DNA of 48,516 nt from Caulobacteraceae bacterium (GTDB lineage: Bacteria; Pseudomonadota; Alphaproteobacteria; Caulobacterales; Caulobacteraceae), in assembly GCA_027487945.1 (NCBI GenBank), contig JAIYCQ010000040.1, forward strand, positions 1 through 48,516. Reading direction: 5' to 3'. The notes under the pieces were generated by a model that was given only the letters and a program-made list of their open reading frames with translations, was not told where the DNA came from and ran no database searches. This document shows positions 28,180 through 38,146 of the stretch, piece after piece (the first letter of the stretch is position 1; each line of letters begins with the position of its first letter). The position numbers and the translations under genes were made by a program.

Positions 28180-30588
28180 CTAGAACCTTGTGGAGGTTGA
28201 GAAGCGGAAGGTTTCCGTCTTGTCGTAGTCTTCTTTGGCCAGAATTTGGCTAAAGTCGAAACGGATGGGGCCCATGGGGGACCGCCAGAAGACAGAGAGG
28301 CCCGCCGAAGCGCGGAGGCTGAGGTCGTCACGGACGCACAGGTCGCTTCCGCTGCCGCAGTTCGCGGCGATCCCGCCGTTGACGTCGACCTTGTCGACAT
28401 CGTCCAGCATGCCGACAGTGCCGAAGTCGGTGAACAGAGCGGCCTTGATGCCGTACTGTTCCGGCAGGAAGGTCGGGACGGTCAGCTCGACCGAGCCGAT
28501 CGCGTAGGCCTTGCCGCCCAGCGCGTCTTCACGGTCGGTCTCACGCGGGCCGATGCCGGCGACCTCGAAGCCCCGGAAGCTGTTGCCGCCCTTGTAGAAG
28601 CGGTCATTGATGCGAACGCTGTCGCCGCCCCAGCCGTCAATGTAGCCGGCGGTGCCGCTGACGCTCAGCACGAAGTCCTTGTTGAACCCGTGGTACCAGC
28701 CGCCCGAGAACTCGGTGCGCAGGTAGTTCACGTCGCCGCCGAGGCCGGCCAGGTCCTGGCTCAGGTCGACGAAGAAGCCGCGCGTGGGCCGCTGCGAGTC
28801 GTTGCGGCGGTCCACCCGGACGCCGAACCCGACCAGCGAGGTCACATAAGAGCCGCGCTGCGAGCAGAGCGCCGGCGACAGCAGCAGGGCGCCCGGATCG
28901 CAGAGGTAGTCGTCGATGATCACCTCGTCCGACCGCAGCGTGTAGCGCAGCGACATCGAGGCGTTCTGGGTCAGCGGGAAGCCAAGCCGCACGCCGCCGC
29001 CGAGCGAGGCGGTGTCGAAGGAGGTCTGGCTGCTGAAGTTGTAGCGGTAGGAGTAGAGGTCCATGCCGGCCCGAAGGTCACGGCCCAGGAAGCGCGGCTC
29101 GGTGAACGAGAAGTCGATCTGCTGGCGCAGCGAACCGACGGAAACGCGGGCCCGGACGTTCTGGCCCCGTCCCCGGAAGTTGCGCTCGCTGATGCCCAGA
29201 TCGATGACCAGCTGGTCGATCGAGCTGTAGCCGGCGCTGAAGGAAAGCTCGCCGGTAGGCTGTTCCTCGACCTGCACCCGCAGCGCGGTGCGGTCGGGCT
29301 GTCCGCTCGGGATTTCCTCGATCGTCACGTCCTTGAAGAAGCCAAGGCTGCGGATCTGGTTGCGCGACCGGTCGACGAGGACGCGGTTGTAGGCATCGCC
29401 TTCCGACAGATTCAGCTCGCGGCGGATGACGTAGTCGAGCGTCCGGGTATTCCCGACAATGTCGATGCGGTCGATATAGACGCGCGGCCCTTCGCGGACC
29501 TGGAAGACCACGTCGACCGTGCGGGTTTCGCGGTTCGGAACATAGCGCGGGCGAACGTCGACGAAGGCGAAGCCGGCGGCGCCGGCGGCGAAGGTCAGGG
29601 CGTCCGTGGCCTGCTCGATCGCCTCGTCCTGATAGAGCTCGCCTTCACGGACCGGCAGCAGCTGGGCCAGGACCGTGCCGTCCAGCTTCTTGAGCTCGGT
29701 GTCGACGGTCAGCTTGCCGAACTTGTACCGGGGGCCCTCGTCCACCGTATAGGTGATGACGAAGCCGTTCTTGTCCGGCGCCAGCTCGGCGATCGCCGAG
29801 ACGACGCGGAAGTCGTAGTAGCCCTTGTTACGGTAGTGCTTCCGCAGCTGTTCCTTGTCGTACTCGATCCGGTCAGGATCGTAGTTCGCGTTGTTCGACA
29901 GGAATTTGTACCAGTGGCTCTCCTCGGTGACGATGACGTCCGCCAGGTCGCCGTCGGAGAACTCGCTGTTGCCGAGGAAGTTCAGCGAGAGAACGCCGCT
30001 CTTGGGGCCTTCGTCGATCTTGAAGATCAGGTCGATCCGCTTCTGCGGGAGCTCGACGATCTGCGGCGTCACGGTGACGCCGATCCGGCCGGAACGCCGG
30101 TACAGCTCGATGATGCGCTGGACGTCGCCCTGAACCTTGGCGCGGGTGAAGATGCCGCGCGGACGGATCGTGACCTCGTCCTTGAGCTTGTCTTCCTTGA
30201 GCCCCTGGTTGCCCTCGAAGATGACCCGGTTGATGATCGGGTTCTCGACCACGCGGACCAGAAGGTCGCCGTTGGCCTGGAGGTCGATCTTCACGTCCGA
30301 GAACAGGTCGGTGCGGAAGAGGGTCTTGAGGGCGACGTCGATGCGCGACGGGTCCACCGTGTCGCCGGGCGCGATCGGCAGGTAGGAGACGACAGTTCCC
30401 GCCTCGATCCGCTCGTTGCCCTGGACGGTGATGCGTTGAACGACGCCGGACTGCACCTGCGCCAACGCTGCGGCGGGCACAGCGAGCGGCGCCACCCCTG
30501 CCAACAGAGCGAAACCGGAGATGATCGCGGCGCTACGCGCGCGGGGATGCTTCATCATATCTGCCATCGGCGGTCGGCGGGTGCTCAC
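28180..30588 (-). CDS. bamA: Outer membrane protein assembly factor BamA
   Basis: An Omp85-family protein of up to 802 residues. A signal peptide ends around AAALAQ (about 44). Five POTRA domains follow, starting VVQRITVQGNERI, then a 16-strand barrel containing GGNSFRGFEVAGIGPR, with the family GNSFRGF motif, and ending in an aromatic FSTSTRF. It inserts beta-barrel proteins into the outer membrane. Start: a GTG at 30588 overlaps the rseP stop (GTGA); ATGs at 30567 and 30558/30555 would also give a signal peptide. None has a clear ribosome-binding site; the coupled GTG is listed. Confidence 0.96.
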   Translation of the reverse strand: MSTRRPPMADMMKHPRARSAAIISGFALLAGVAPLAVPAAALAQVQSGVVQRITVQGNERIEAGTVVSYLPIAPGDTVDPSRIDVALKTLFRTDLFSDVKIDLQANGDLLVRVVENPIINRVIFEGNQGLKEDKLKDEVTIRPRGIFTRAKVQGDVQRIIELYRRSGRIGVTVTPQIVELPQKRIDLIFKIDEGPKSGVLSLNFLGNSEFSDGDLADVIVTEESHWYKFLSNNANYDPDRIEYDKEQLRKHYRNKGYYDFRVVSAIAELAPDKNGFVITYTVDEGPRYKFGKLTVDTELKKLDGTVLAQLLPVREGELYQDEAIEQATDALTFAAGAAGFAFVDVRPRYVPNRETRTVDVVFQVREGPRVYIDRIDIVGNTRTLDYVIRRELNLSEGDAYNRVLVDRSRNQIRSLGFFKDVTIEEIPSGQPDRTALRVQVEEQPTGELSFSAGYSSIDQLVIDLGISERNFRGRGQNVRARVSVGSLRQQIDFSFTEPRFLGRDLRAGMDLYSYRYNFSSQTSFDTASLGGGVRLGFPLTQNASMSLRYTLRSDEVIIDDYLCDPGALLLSPALCSQRGSYVTSLVGFGVRVDRRNDSQRPTRGFFVDLSQDLAGLGGDVNYLRTEFSGGWYHGFNKDFVLSVSGTAGYIDGWGGDSVRINDRFYKGGNSFRGFEVAGIGPRETDREDALGGKAYAIGSVELTVPTFLPEQYGIKAALFTDFGTVGMLDDVDKVDVNGGIAANCGSGSDLCVRDDLSLRASAGLSVFWRSPMGPIRFDFSQILAKEDYDKTETFRFSTSTRF

Positions 30589-31784
30589 GAGAACAGACCG
30601 CCGAGGAAATTGAACACGTTGTAGCGCTGCAGGTCGTTCCAGACCGCGAACAGCATGAATCCCAAGAGCAAGGCAAGACCAAGGCGGTACCCGACCGCCT
30701 GTACGCTTGCCGCCAGTGGCCGTCGCGCCACGGCTTCATAGGCGTAAAACAGCAGGTGTCCACCATCCAGAACGGGGATCGGCAGAAGATTCAGGAAGCC
30801 GACGCTGACGGAGAGAATCGCCGAGAGGCCCAGAAGGGCGACAAAGCTGCCCAGAAGCCCGCGGGCGGGATCCGGCGCGCCCTCGGCGCCGATCTTGGCG
30901 ACCTCGTCCGAGGCCTTGGCGATCCCGATGAAGCCGCCCAGCTGGTCAGCGGGCACCTGCCCCCGGATCAGGCGGCCCAGATAGTAGACGGTGGTCTCCA
31001 GGACGTTCCAGGTCTGTTTGACGCCGCCGACGACGGCCTCGACCGGACCGAATTGAACCCGTTCAAAGTCCTGCGGCGAACCGAGGCCGAGGCGTCCGAG
31101 CTTCTGGCGCCCGCCGACACGATCGGTGCGCTCGACCATTACGGGCCGGACCACGATCTCAAGGGGGCGGCTGTCGCGGACGATGGCGAAGGTGATCGGC
31201 ACGTCGGCCCGGACGGCGACGTACTGGGCGATGTCGATGAAGCTGTCGACCTCCCGACCGTCGACTGACCGGACAACATCACCGGGCAGGAACCCGGCGG
31301 CAGCGGCGGGACTACCGGCCTCGACCGTGGCGATGGTCGGGGGCAGTCGGGTTTCGCCGAACACGCCGAGCAGGAGGGCGAAGAGGGCGCTGGCGAGCAC
31401 AAAGTTGGCGAACGGCCCGGCGGCGGTAATGATCGCCCGCTGCCATACCGGCTTGAAATGAAAGAATTTTTCGACCGCGGACGGGTGGTTGTGGGCGAGG
31501 ATCTTCTGTTTCATCGCCTCCAGGTCGGCGTCGTCAGGCACCGTGCTGGCGGCGTTGTCATCGCCGGCGAACCGGACATATCCGCCAAGCGGAATCCAGC
31601 CGATCCGCCACTCGACGTCGCGCTTGTCCCGCCATTTGAAGATCGCGCGGCCAAAGCCGATCGAGAAGCATTCGATCACGGTGCCGAACGCCCGCGCCGC
31701 CCAGTAGTGTCCCAGCTCGTGAACCGTGACGACAAGCGTCAGGACGAACAGGAACGGCAGGATCCACGACACGAGGTCTGGCAT
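30585..31784 (-). CDS. rseP: RseP-type site-2 intramembrane metalloprotease (MmpA homologue)
   Basis: A 399-residue inner-membrane zinc protease. The HELGH motif is at 22-26 in the first transmembrane helix. One or two PDZ domains lie in the centre (around SPAAAAGFLPGDVV), and the third-helix motif NLLPIPVLDGGHL is near 345. This family cleaves membrane-bound regulators after a first cut. The Caulobacter homologue MmpA processes PodJ; whether this one does is inference. It lies between dxr (23-base gap) and bamA (4-base overlap). Confidence 0.95.
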   Translation of the reverse strand: MPDLVSWILPFLFVLTLVVTVHELGHYWAARAFGTVIECFSIGFGRAIFKWRDKRDVEWRIGWIPLGGYVRFAGDDNAASTVPDDADLEAMKQKILAHNHPSAVEKFFHFKPVWQRAIITAAGPFANFVLASALFALLLGVFGETRLPPTIATVEAGSPAAAAGFLPGDVVRSVDGREVDSFIDIAQYVAVRADVPITFAIVRDSRPLEIVVRPVMVERTDRVGGRQKLGRLGLGSPQDFERVQFGPVEAVVGGVKQTWNVLETTVYYLGRLIRGQVPADQLGGFIGIAKASDEVAKIGAEGAPDPARGLLGSFVALLGLSAILSVSVGFLNLLPIPVLDGGHLLFYAYEAVARRPLAASVQAVGYRLGLALLLGFMLFAVWNDLQRYNVFNFLGGLFS

Positions 31785-31807
31785 CGGCGCTGTCTACTCC
31801 CCTACGA

Positions 31808-32998
31808 TCACTGGAGACGCTGACGTCGGGAAAGCGCATCGACCGCCAGGCGGCGCGCGCTCGCATCGACCATCATCGCCACGTCCAGAACATCGCCCCC
31901 GCTGCTGGTCGACCCCTCCCCCATACCATTCATACGGTCGAGGGTTTCAGAAACCAGCGGGACAATATCGAGAAAGCCGATCTTGCGGTCAAGGAATGCG
32001 GCGACCGCGACCTCGTTGGCGGCGTTCATGGCGGCAGGCGCGCTGCCGCCGGCGCGAAGGGCGGCGCGGGCCAGATCAATGGCCGGGAAGCGGGCGGCAT
32101 CCGGGGCCTCGAAGGTCAGCTGCCCGATCTTCGGCAGGTCCAGAGGCTCGGCGGGCCAGGGAAGACGGTCCGGCCAGGCCCATGCGCAGGCGATCGGCGC
32201 CTTCATGTCCGGCGGCCCCATCTGGGCCAGGGTCGAACCGTCGGAGTACTCGACCAGGCTGTGGATCACCGACTGCGGATGGATGACGACATCGATCCGC
32301 TCCGGCGGCGTGGCGAAGAGGTAGGACGCCTCCACCATCTCCAGCCCCTTGTTCATCATCGTGGCGGAATCGACCGAGATCTTGGCGCCCATGCTCCAGT
32401 TGGGATGGGCGATCGCCTGCTCGGGCGTCGCCTGTTCCATCTGCGCCCTCGTCCAGGTGCGGAACGGTCCGCCGGATGCGGTCAGGATCAGCCGCGCCAC
32501 GCGATGCAGGCAGTCGGGCTGCAGGACCTGGAAGATGGCGGAGTGTTCGGAGTCGACGGGGATGACCCCGCCGCCGGCCTGTCGGGCCACCTCAAGCAAC
32601 GCGGGACCGCAGCAGACGAGGCTCTCCTTGTTCGCCAGGGCGATGATCGATCCGCGCCGGGCGGCCGCCATGGTCGGCGCCAGCCCCGCCGCGCCGACGA
32701 TGGCCGACATCACCCACTGGGCGCCCATGTCGGCGGCGTCGCGAACCGCCGCGTCACCGGCGGCGGCCTCGATGCCCGATCCGGCCAGGCGCTCCCGCAG
32801 CTCGGCCAGCAGCGTCTCATCCTGGATGACCGCCAGCCGCGGGCGCCAGGTCAGCGCCTGTTCGGCCAGCCGCGCGACGTTCCGCCCGGCCGTCAGGGCG
32901 TAGATGTCCACCGGCGCGCCGGACTTGGCGAACAGATCGAGGGTGGAAACGCCGATAGACCCCGTGGAGCCAAGGACAGTGACGGTGCGCGCGCTCAA
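31808..32998 (-). CDS. dxr: 1-deoxy-D-xylulose 5-phosphate reductoisomerase
   Basis: A 396-residue NADPH enzyme, the second step of the MEP isoprenoid pathway, which supplies the undecaprenyl precursor used by the neighbouring UppS. It has the NADP site [17 protein letters not shown], the ALANKESLV and [10 protein letters not shown] active-site segments, ASGGPFR, and [23 protein letters not shown]. The start is TTG at 32998, overlapping the cdsA stop as TTGA and giving the family opening [17 protein letters not shown] at 33013 also exists. No ATG is available. Confidence 0.95.
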   Translation of the reverse strand: MSARTVTVLGSTGSIGVSTLDLFAKSGAPVDIYALTAGRNVARLAEQALTWRPRLAVIQDETLLAELRERLAGSGIEAAAGDAAVRDAADMGAQWVMSAIVGAAGLAPTMAAARRGSIIALANKESLVCCGPALLEVARQAGGGVIPVDSEHSAIFQVLQPDCLHRVARLILTASGGPFRTWTRAQMEQATPEQAIAHPNWSMGAKISVDSATMMNKGLEMVEASYLFATPPERIDVVIHPQSVIHSLVEYSDGSTLAQMGPPDMKAPIACAWAWPDRLPWPAEPLDLPKIGQLTFEAPDAARFPAIDLARAALRAGGSAPAAMNAANEVAVAAFLDRKIGFLDIVPLVSETLDRMNGMGEGSTSSGGDVLDVAMMVDASARRLAVDALSRRQRLQ

Positions 32999-33849
32999 CG
33001 AATCCAGCCCCAATGATCGACCACCCGGGCCGCGGCGATAACGATGGTGGCGAACAGCAGTCCGTCGACCCGGTCAAGCAGGCCGCCGTGTCCAGGGATC
33101 AGATCTCCGGAGTCCTTCACGCCGAAGCGGCGCTTGAGCATCGACTCCCACAGGTCGCCCGCCATGGTGGCCAGGCCGCCGACAAGGCCGACCGTGGCCG
33201 CGGCATGCCACTCGATCTTCAACGGGGTCAGGGCCGTGAAGATCATCGCCGCCACGACCGCGCCCGCCAGTCCGCCGAAGAAGCCGGACCAGGTCTTGTT
33301 GGGCGAGAACCGCGGCCATAGCTTGGGCCCCTTCAACAGGCTGCCGACGAGGAAGGCGAAGATGTCCGCCGACCAGGTCACCACGAACAGCAGCAGCATC
33401 CAGGCGACGCCCTGGGACATCGACCAGCTGAAGGTCTCGCCCGAGGGATTGCGGAGCCAGACGAGGGCGATGCAGGCCGGTGCGATGTAGATGACGCCGT
33501 AGGCCGCATCGGCGGCCCGCTCGACCTTGTGGCGGGTGATGAAGGCGGCGATCAGCGCCCCGCCGATCATCAGGGCCCAGGCGCTGCGGTACCAGCCGAC
33601 CTGGGCGGCGAAGACGGCCGCCAGCACAGCGACCGTGATCGTCACTGCGATCTCGGCAGGGGCCTCCGGGGTGCTCATCTTGCCCCACTCGATAGCCATC
33701 AGCCCGACGGCGACGGCGATCATCAGCAGAAAGGGGCCGCCGCCATACCAGATCGCGCCCAGCACCGCCGGGATCAGCAGCGTGGCGGAACCGGCGCGGA
33801 CCGCCAGATTGGACCAGTCGAAACGCCTATCCGGTGGCGAGGACGTCAT
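32995..33849 (-). CDS. cdsA: Phosphatidate cytidylyltransferase (CDP-diacylglycerol synthase)
   Basis: A 284-residue polytopic inner-membrane enzyme that makes CDP-diacylglycerol from phosphatidate and CTP for phospholipid synthesis. About seven or eight hydrophobic helices are visible. The family signature is in the C-terminal third: [21 protein letters not shown] followed by [22 protein letters not shown] precedes it. The start overlaps uppS by 23 bases, and the stop overlaps the TTG start of dxr. Confidence 0.96.
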   Translation of the reverse strand: MTSSPPDRRFDWSNLAVRAGSATLLIPAVLGAIWYGGGPFLLMIAVAVGLMAIEWGKMSTPEAPAEIAVTITVAVLAAVFAAQVGWYRSAWALMIGGALIAAFITRHKVERAADAAYGVIYIAPACIALVWLRNPSGETFSWSMSQGVAWMLLLFVVTWSADIFAFLVGSLLKGPKLWPRFSPNKTWSGFFGGLAGAVVAAMIFTALTPLKIEWHAAATVGLVGGLATMAGDLWESMLKRRFGVKDSGDLIPGHGGLLDRVDGLLFATIVIAAARVVDHWGWIR

Positions 33850-34561
33850 CAGACGCTGCTCCGCCGTATCGCCGCTCGCGGGCCGCGTACTCTGCGATCG
33901 CGGACTTGAGGTGTTCAGGACCGTAGTCGGGCCAGTAGACGTCCTGGAACACCAGTTCGGCGTAGGCGCACTCCCAGAGCAGGAAGTTGGACAGGCGGCG
34001 CTCGCCGCTGGTCCGGACGATCAGGTCGGGCGCCCGCGCGCCGGCCGTGGACAGGAAGCTCTCGAACATCGTCTCGTCGAGGTCCGCCGCCCGCGCCCTG
34101 CCCTGCTCCACCGCCTCGGCGAACTTGCGCGCGGCGTCGACCAGGTCGCCCTGGCCGCCGTAGTTGAAGGCGACCTGCAGCAGGAAGCCGGTGTTCTGGG
34201 CCGTCCGGCGCTCGGCGCGTTCGATGATCTCGAGCACATCCGGCTTGAGGCCCGTCCGGCGGCCGAGAATGCGCACCCGAACGCCTTCACGGTGCAGCCG
34301 GTCGAGATCGCTTTCGACATAGGTCTTGAGCAGATTCATCAGCTCGGAGACCTCGGCGACCGGACGCCGCCAGTTCTCTGTCGAGAACCCGAATACCGTC
34401 AGAATGCCGACGCCCTGGTCCGGCGCGCTTTCGACCACGCGCTTGAGAGCCTTCACACCTTCGCGATGGCCGAAGGTGCGGGGAAGGCCGCGCTTTTTGG
34501 CCCAGCGCCCGTTGCCATCCATGATGATGGCGACATGCAGCGGCCCGTCCTTCGGCGTCAT
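33827..34561 (-). CDS. uppS: Undecaprenyl diphosphate synthase
   Basis: A 244-residue cis-prenyltransferase making the C55 lipid carrier for peptidoglycan and LPS O-antigen. HVAIIMDGNGRWAKKRG (9-25) carries catalytic Asp15. LTVFGFSTENW and, near the C-terminus, RTSGERRLSNFLLWECAYAE are family motifs. The ATG at 34561 matches the family start; the frame runs further to 34600 without support. frr lies 46 bases upstream. The end overlaps cdsA. Confidence 0.97.
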   Translation of the reverse strand: MTPKDGPLHVAIIMDGNGRWAKKRGLPRTFGHREGVKALKRVVESAPDQGVGILTVFGFSTENWRRPVAEVSELMNLLKTYVESDLDRLHREGVRVRILGRRTGLKPDVLEIIERAERRTAQNTGFLLQVAFNYGGQGDLVDAARKFAEAVEQGRARAADLDETMFESFLSTAGARAPDLIVRTSGERRLSNFLLWECAYAELVFQDVYWPDYGPEHLKSAIAEYAARERRYGGAASDDVLATG

Positions 34562-34607
34562 CGCCACTCCCCTCGTCCGGCCGGGACCTACCCCGTCCAA
34601 GGCCGGA

Positions 34608-35174
34608 TCAAACCTGCATGATCTCTTGTTCTTTGGTTTTCAAGGTCTCGTCGATGCGCTTGACCGCCTCGTCGGTGAACTTCTGAATCTCGGTTTCCAT
34701 CCGCTTCTGCTCGTCCTGGGTGATGACCGCGTCCTTCTCGGCCTTCTTCAGGTCGTCGTTGGCGTCGCGGCGGACGTTGCGGACGGCGATCTTCTGACTT
34801 TCGGCGTACTTGCCGGCGATCTTGACCAGATCCTTGCGGCGTTCCTCGGTCAGCGGCGGGATCGGAATGCGCAGGTTCTGGCCTTCGACGACCGGATTGA
34901 GGCCCAGGCCCGAGTTGCGGATCGCCTTTTCCACCGAGACCACCAGGGCGCGATCCCAGATATTGACGCTGATCGAGCGCGGCTCGGGAACGCTGACCGA
35001 CCCGACCTGATTGAGCGGGGTGGTCGAGCCATAGGCGTCGACCATGATCTGGTCGAGCAGGCTGGCGGACGCGCGCCCGGTGCGCAGCGACGCGAATTCG
35101 TCCTTCAGGGCGGCGACGGCCTTGTCCATGCGCCCCTTGTAGGTCGCAAGCACCGGCTTTTCGGTCGAGGCCAT
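34608..35174 (-). CDS. frr: Ribosome recycling factor
   Basis: A 188-residue two-domain protein that splits post-termination ribosomes with EF-G. It has the conserved three-helix bundle segments [19 protein letters not shown] and, in the small domain, [23 protein letters not shown]. The C-terminal helix contains [15 protein letters not shown]. Length is typical (about 185). pyrH lies 17 bases upstream on the same strand, giving the common pyrH-frr pair. Confidence 0.97.
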   Translation of the reverse strand: MASTEKPVLATYKGRMDKAVAALKDEFASLRTGRASASLLDQIMVDAYGSTTPLNQVGSVSVPEPRSISVNIWDRALVVSVEKAIRNSGLGLNPVVEGQNLRIPIPPLTEERRKDLVKIAGKYAESQKIAVRNVRRDANDDLKKAEKDAVITQDEQKRMETEIQKFTDEAVKRIDETLKTKEQEIMQV

Positions 35175-35191
35175 GTGCAGATTCCTTCTTC

Positions 35192-35914
35192 TTACTCGTC
35201 TTCGGCGATGACGGTGTGGACGCCTTCGCCCTTGATGACCTTCATCAGGTTGCCGCGTTCACGGATCGAGAACACGACGATAGGAATTCGATTCTCGCGC
35301 ATCAGGCTGATGGCGGAGGCGTCCATGACCTTCAGGTCCTTGGCCAGGACATCGTGGTAGGTCAGCCGCTCGTACCGGGTCGCGGCGGCGTCCTTCTTGG
35401 GATCGGCCGTATAGACGCCATCGACGCTGGTGCCCTTGAACAGCGCGTCGCACTTCATCTCGGCGGCGCGCAGGGCGGCGCCGCTGTCGGTGGTGAAGAA
35501 CGGATTGCCGGTCCCGGCGGCGAAGATCACAACCCGGCCCTTTTCGAGGTGCCGCTCGGCGCGACGGCGGATCAAGGGCTCGCAGACGGTCGGCATCGGG
35601 ATGGCGGACTGCACCCGCGTAGAAACGCCGATGTGCTCCAGCGCGTCCTGCATGGCCAGGGCGTTCATCACGGTGGCCAGCATGCCCATGTAGTCGGCGT
35701 TGGCCCGGTCCATGCCCTTGGCCGCACCGGCGAGACCGCGGAAGATGTTGCCGCCCCCGATCACCAGACAGAGCTCGACCCCGGCTTCGGCAATCTGTTT
35801 CACGTCTTCGGCGACCGCGCTGACCGTCGCCATGTCGATGCCGAAGGGGGTGTCGCCCATCAGGACTTCGCCGGACACCTTCAGGAGGATTCGCTTGTAG
35901 GGCTTGGCGGTCAT
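35192..35914 (-). CDS. pyrH: Uridylate kinase
   Basis: A 240-residue bacterial UMP kinase of the amino-acid kinase family, allosterically controlled in relatives by GTP and [18 protein letters not shown] is the phosphate-binding start. [10 protein letters not shown], the [20 protein letters not shown] segment, and [16 protein letters not shown] are family landmarks. The ATG at 35914 gives a compact start; the longer frame to 35956 is unsupported. It lies between tsf and frr on the same strand. Confidence 0.97.
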   Translation of the reverse strand: MTAKPYKRILLKVSGEVLMGDTPFGIDMATVSAVAEDVKQIAEAGVELCLVIGGGNIFRGLAGAAKGMDRANADYMGMLATVMNALAMQDALEHIGVSTRVQSAIPMPTVCEPLIRRRAERHLEKGRVVIFAAGTGNPFFTTDSGAALRAAEMKCDALFKGTSVDGVYTADPKKDAAATRYERLTYHDVLAKDLKVMDASAISLMRENRIPIVVFSIRERGNLMKVIKGEGVHTVIAEDE

Positions 35915-35962
35915 GGGGCGGCTTGCGTCTCGCGAGTCGGAAGTTGTGGGCAACATAGACGA

Positions 35963-35994
35963 AGGGCGCCCCCAGCGTCAGCCGGGAGCGCCCT
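35963..35994 (-). terminator. Hairpin between tsf and pyrH
   Basis: On the minus strand, AGGGCGCTCCC pairs with GGGGGCGCCCT (one mismatch), with a 10-base loop. It lies 21 bases past the tsf stop. It is followed by TCGTC, not a T-tract, so it may attenuate rather than terminate, allowing some read-through into pyrH. Confidence 0.55.
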
Positions 35995-36015
35995 GTTAGG
36001 TCGTCCGAAGCGGGA

Positions 36016-36954
36016 TCAGTTCCCGCCGGTCATCGAGGCGACTTCGGCGGCGAAGTCGCTTTCCTTCTTTTCGACGCCTTCGCCGAGGGCGAGACGCACG
36101 AAGCCGGTCATCGTGATCTCGGCGCCCAGTTCCTTGGCAGTGTCGGCCAGCAGGGCCTTGATCGTCTGATCCGGGTTCATGACGAAGGGCTGCTCGAGCA
36201 GCACGACTTCACGCTGGAACTTGGAGATCTGGCCGTCGACGATCTTGTCGATCATGTTCTCGGGCCGGCCCTGTTCCCTGGCCTTCTCGACGAGCACGGC
36301 GCGCTCGCGCTCAATGGCGGCGGGATCAAGATCGTCAGCCGACAGCGACAGCGGGTTGGTCGCCGCCACGTGCATGGCGATCTTGCGGCCGAGTTCCTGC
36401 ATCGCGGCCTGGTCGGCGGCGCCTTCCAGAGCCACCAGCACGCCGAGCTTGCCCACTTCCGGGGCAACGGCGTTGTGCACGTAGGCCGAGACCGAGCCTT
36501 CGGTCACGGTCAGCCTGGCGCTGCGACGGACGGCCATGTTCTCGCCGATGGTGGCGATCAGGTTGGTAACCAGGGCCTGGACCTCTTCACCGTCGGCGGT
36601 CTTGGCGGCGCGGACGGCTTCGACGTCCTGGCCGTTCTCCAGCGCGACAGCGGCGACCTTGCGGGCGACGCCCTGGAAGGTCTCGTTGCGGCCGACGAAG
36701 TCGGTCTCGGCGTTCAGCTCGATGACGGCGCCGGTCATGCCCTTGCCGTCATTGCGCAGGGCGACGGCCACGACGCCTTCGGCGGCGACGCGGTCGGCCT
36801 TCTTGCCGGCCTGGCTGAGGCCCTTGGTGCGCAGCCAGTCGGTGGCCGCTTCGATGTCGCCGTTGTTCTCGGTCAGCGCCTTCTTGCAGTCCATCATGCC
36901 GGCGCCGGTCTTCTCGCGCAGATCCTTGACCAGCGCAGCGGTGATTTCCGCCAT
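36016..36954 (-). CDS. tsf: Translation elongation factor Ts
   Basis: A 312-residue guanine-nucleotide exchange factor for EF-Tu. The N-terminal UBA-like domain is [18 protein letters not shown], then [10 protein letters not shown]. The core contains the TDFVGRNE motif that enters EF-Tu. Both subdomains are present. GGGAGAG lies just upstream of the ATG at 36954, which supports that start over the longer frame. It is downstream of rpsB with a hairpin-rich gap of 103 bases. Confidence 0.97.
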   Translation of the reverse strand: MAEITAALVKDLREKTGAGMMDCKKALTENNGDIEAATDWLRTKGLSQAGKKADRVAAEGVVAVALRNDGKGMTGAVIELNAETDFVGRNETFQGVARKVAAVALENGQDVEAVRAAKTADGEEVQALVTNLIATIGENMAVRRSARLTVTEGSVSAYVHNAVAPEVGKLGVLVALEGAADQAAMQELGRKIAMHVAATNPLSLSADDLDPAAIERERAVLVEKAREQGRPENMIDKIVDGQISKFQREVVLLEQPFVMNPDQTIKALLADTAKELGAEITMTGFVRLALGEGVEKKESDFAAEVASMTGGN

Positions 36955-36992
36955 GTCATCTCTCCCGTTTGGAGGGTTCATATAGGTGTGCG

Positions 36993-37054
36993 GCCGGGCG
37001 TTACCGCCCGGCTGCGAAAGGATTGTGAAGCTCACGCCCGCCGGAACGGGCGGG
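36993..37054 (-). promoter_or_regulatory. Two perfect hairpins in the rpsB-tsf gap
   Basis: A perfect 8-bp stem (GCCGGGCG 36993-37000, CGCCCGGC 37005-37012) has loop GTAA when read as RNA on the minus strand, a GNRA tetraloop. A second perfect 6-bp stem (37037-37042 with 37049-37054) lies directly after the rpsB stop. Neither has a following T-run. They may process or attenuate the rpsB-tsf message. Confidence 0.65.
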
Positions 37055-37057
37055 ACG

Positions 37058-37954
37058 TCAGCCGGCGGCCGGTTCCTCGGCGGCGGCGGGCGCCGTCGCT
37101 TCGGGTTCAGCCTGGGCTTCGGCCGGAGCCGCTTCGGGGGCCGCGGCGGCCTCCGGTTGAGCGGCGGCTTCAGCGGCAGGAGCGGGCTCCGGCGTCATCT
37201 CTCGGGCCAGCATCGGCTCGACCGGGTTGACCGAGGCGCCGATGTCGACGCCCGAGGCGACCGTGCCGGCGGCCATGCCGTCCAGCACCGAGTCGGCGAT
37301 CAGGTCGACGTAGAGCTGGATGGCGCGGGCGGCGTCATCGTTGCCCGGGATCGGGTAGGTGATGCCGTCCGGATCGCAGTTGGTGTCGAGGATCGCGATG
37401 ACCGGGATGTTCAGCTTGCGGGCTTCGAGGATCGCGATCGCTTCCTTGTTGGTGTCGATCACGAACATGATGTCGGGGATGCCGCCCATGTTCTTGATGC
37501 CGCCCAGGCTCAGCTCGAGCTTGTCGCGCTCACGGGTCAGGGTCAGCAGTTCCTTCTTGGTCCGACCGCCGCTTTCGCCGCCGTCCAGGATGCCTTCCAG
37601 CTCGCGCAGACGCGCGATCGAACCCGAGATGGTGCGCCAGTTGGTCAGGGTGCCGCCGAGCCAGCGGTGGTTGACGTAGTACTGGGCGCAGCGCTTGGCG
37701 GCCACGGCCACCGGATCAGAGGCCTGACGCTTGGTGCCGACGAACAGCACGCGACCGCCGGCGGCCGCGACTTCGCGGACCTTCACGAGCGCCTGGTGCA
37801 GCAGCGGGATCGACTGCGACAGGTCGATGATGTGGATGTTCGAGCGCGAGCCGAAGATGTAGCGGTCCATCTTCGGGTTCCAGCGGTGGGTCTGGTGGCC
37901 GAAGTGGGCGCCGGCTTCGAGCAGCTGACGCATGGAATAGTCAGGGAGAGCCAT
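37058..37954 (-). CDS. rpsB: 30S ribosomal protein S2, with acidic Ala/Pro/Glu tail
   Basis: A 298-residue small-subunit protein. The S2 fold (about 1-245) opens [27 protein letters not shown] and includes GTKRQASD and [13 protein letters not shown]. Residues about 254-298 are an extension made almost wholly of Ala, Pro, Glu, Gln and Thr, absent from E. coli S2 but seen in some alphaproteobacteria. The ATG at 37954 matches the family; AGAGG precedes it. A structured leader lies immediately upstream. Confidence 0.97.
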   Translation of the reverse strand: MALPDYSMRQLLEAGAHFGHQTHRWNPKMDRYIFGSRSNIHIIDLSQSIPLLHQALVKVREVAAAGGRVLFVGTKRQASDPVAVAAKRCAQYYVNHRWLGGTLTNWRTISGSIARLRELEGILDGGESGGRTKKELLTLTRERDKLELSLGGIKNMGGIPDIMFVIDTNKEAIAILEARKLNIPVIAILDTNCDPDGITYPIPGNDDAARAIQLYVDLIADSVLDGMAAGTVASGVDIGASVNPVEPMLAREMTPEPAPAAEAAAQPEAAAAPEAAPAEAQAEPEATAPAAAEEPAAG

Positions 37955-37972
37955 GGGCCTCTTGTATCCTTT

Positions 37973-38022
37973 TTCCGGTTGTCGCCTCCGCGGACAAACC
38001 CCTGGTGTTCCAGGGACCGGAA
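37973..38022 (-). promoter_or_regulatory. Structured leader of rpsB
   Basis: On the minus strand, TTCCGGT (from 38022-38016) pairs with ACCGGAA (37979-37973), enclosing a perfect 6-bp hairpin CCCTGG-AACA-CCAGGG (38015-38000) plus a 20-base arm. The 3' side of the outer stem abuts AAAGGATACAAGAGG, which holds the ribosome-binding site. This is the layout of a ribosomal-protein autoregulatory leader. It is a folding candidate seen by eye, not a match to a named motif. Confidence 0.5.
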
Positions 38023-38146
38023 CGGTGCAGAACGGGATTTCTCCCCGAGCCGACCGAACGTCCGCGTGCGTGATGGCGGCGCATGTAGGGGGAATGGCGG
38101 GGAAATGCAAGGGGTTGCCCCCTCGCCCCACCCCCGGCCGCGGCCC

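Noticed and set aside
28246..30624. 792-codon plus-strand frame antisense to bamA
   Set aside because: The BamA protein is unmistakable on the other strand. The antisense frame is a low-complexity Val/Ala/Asp/Arg-rich shadow.
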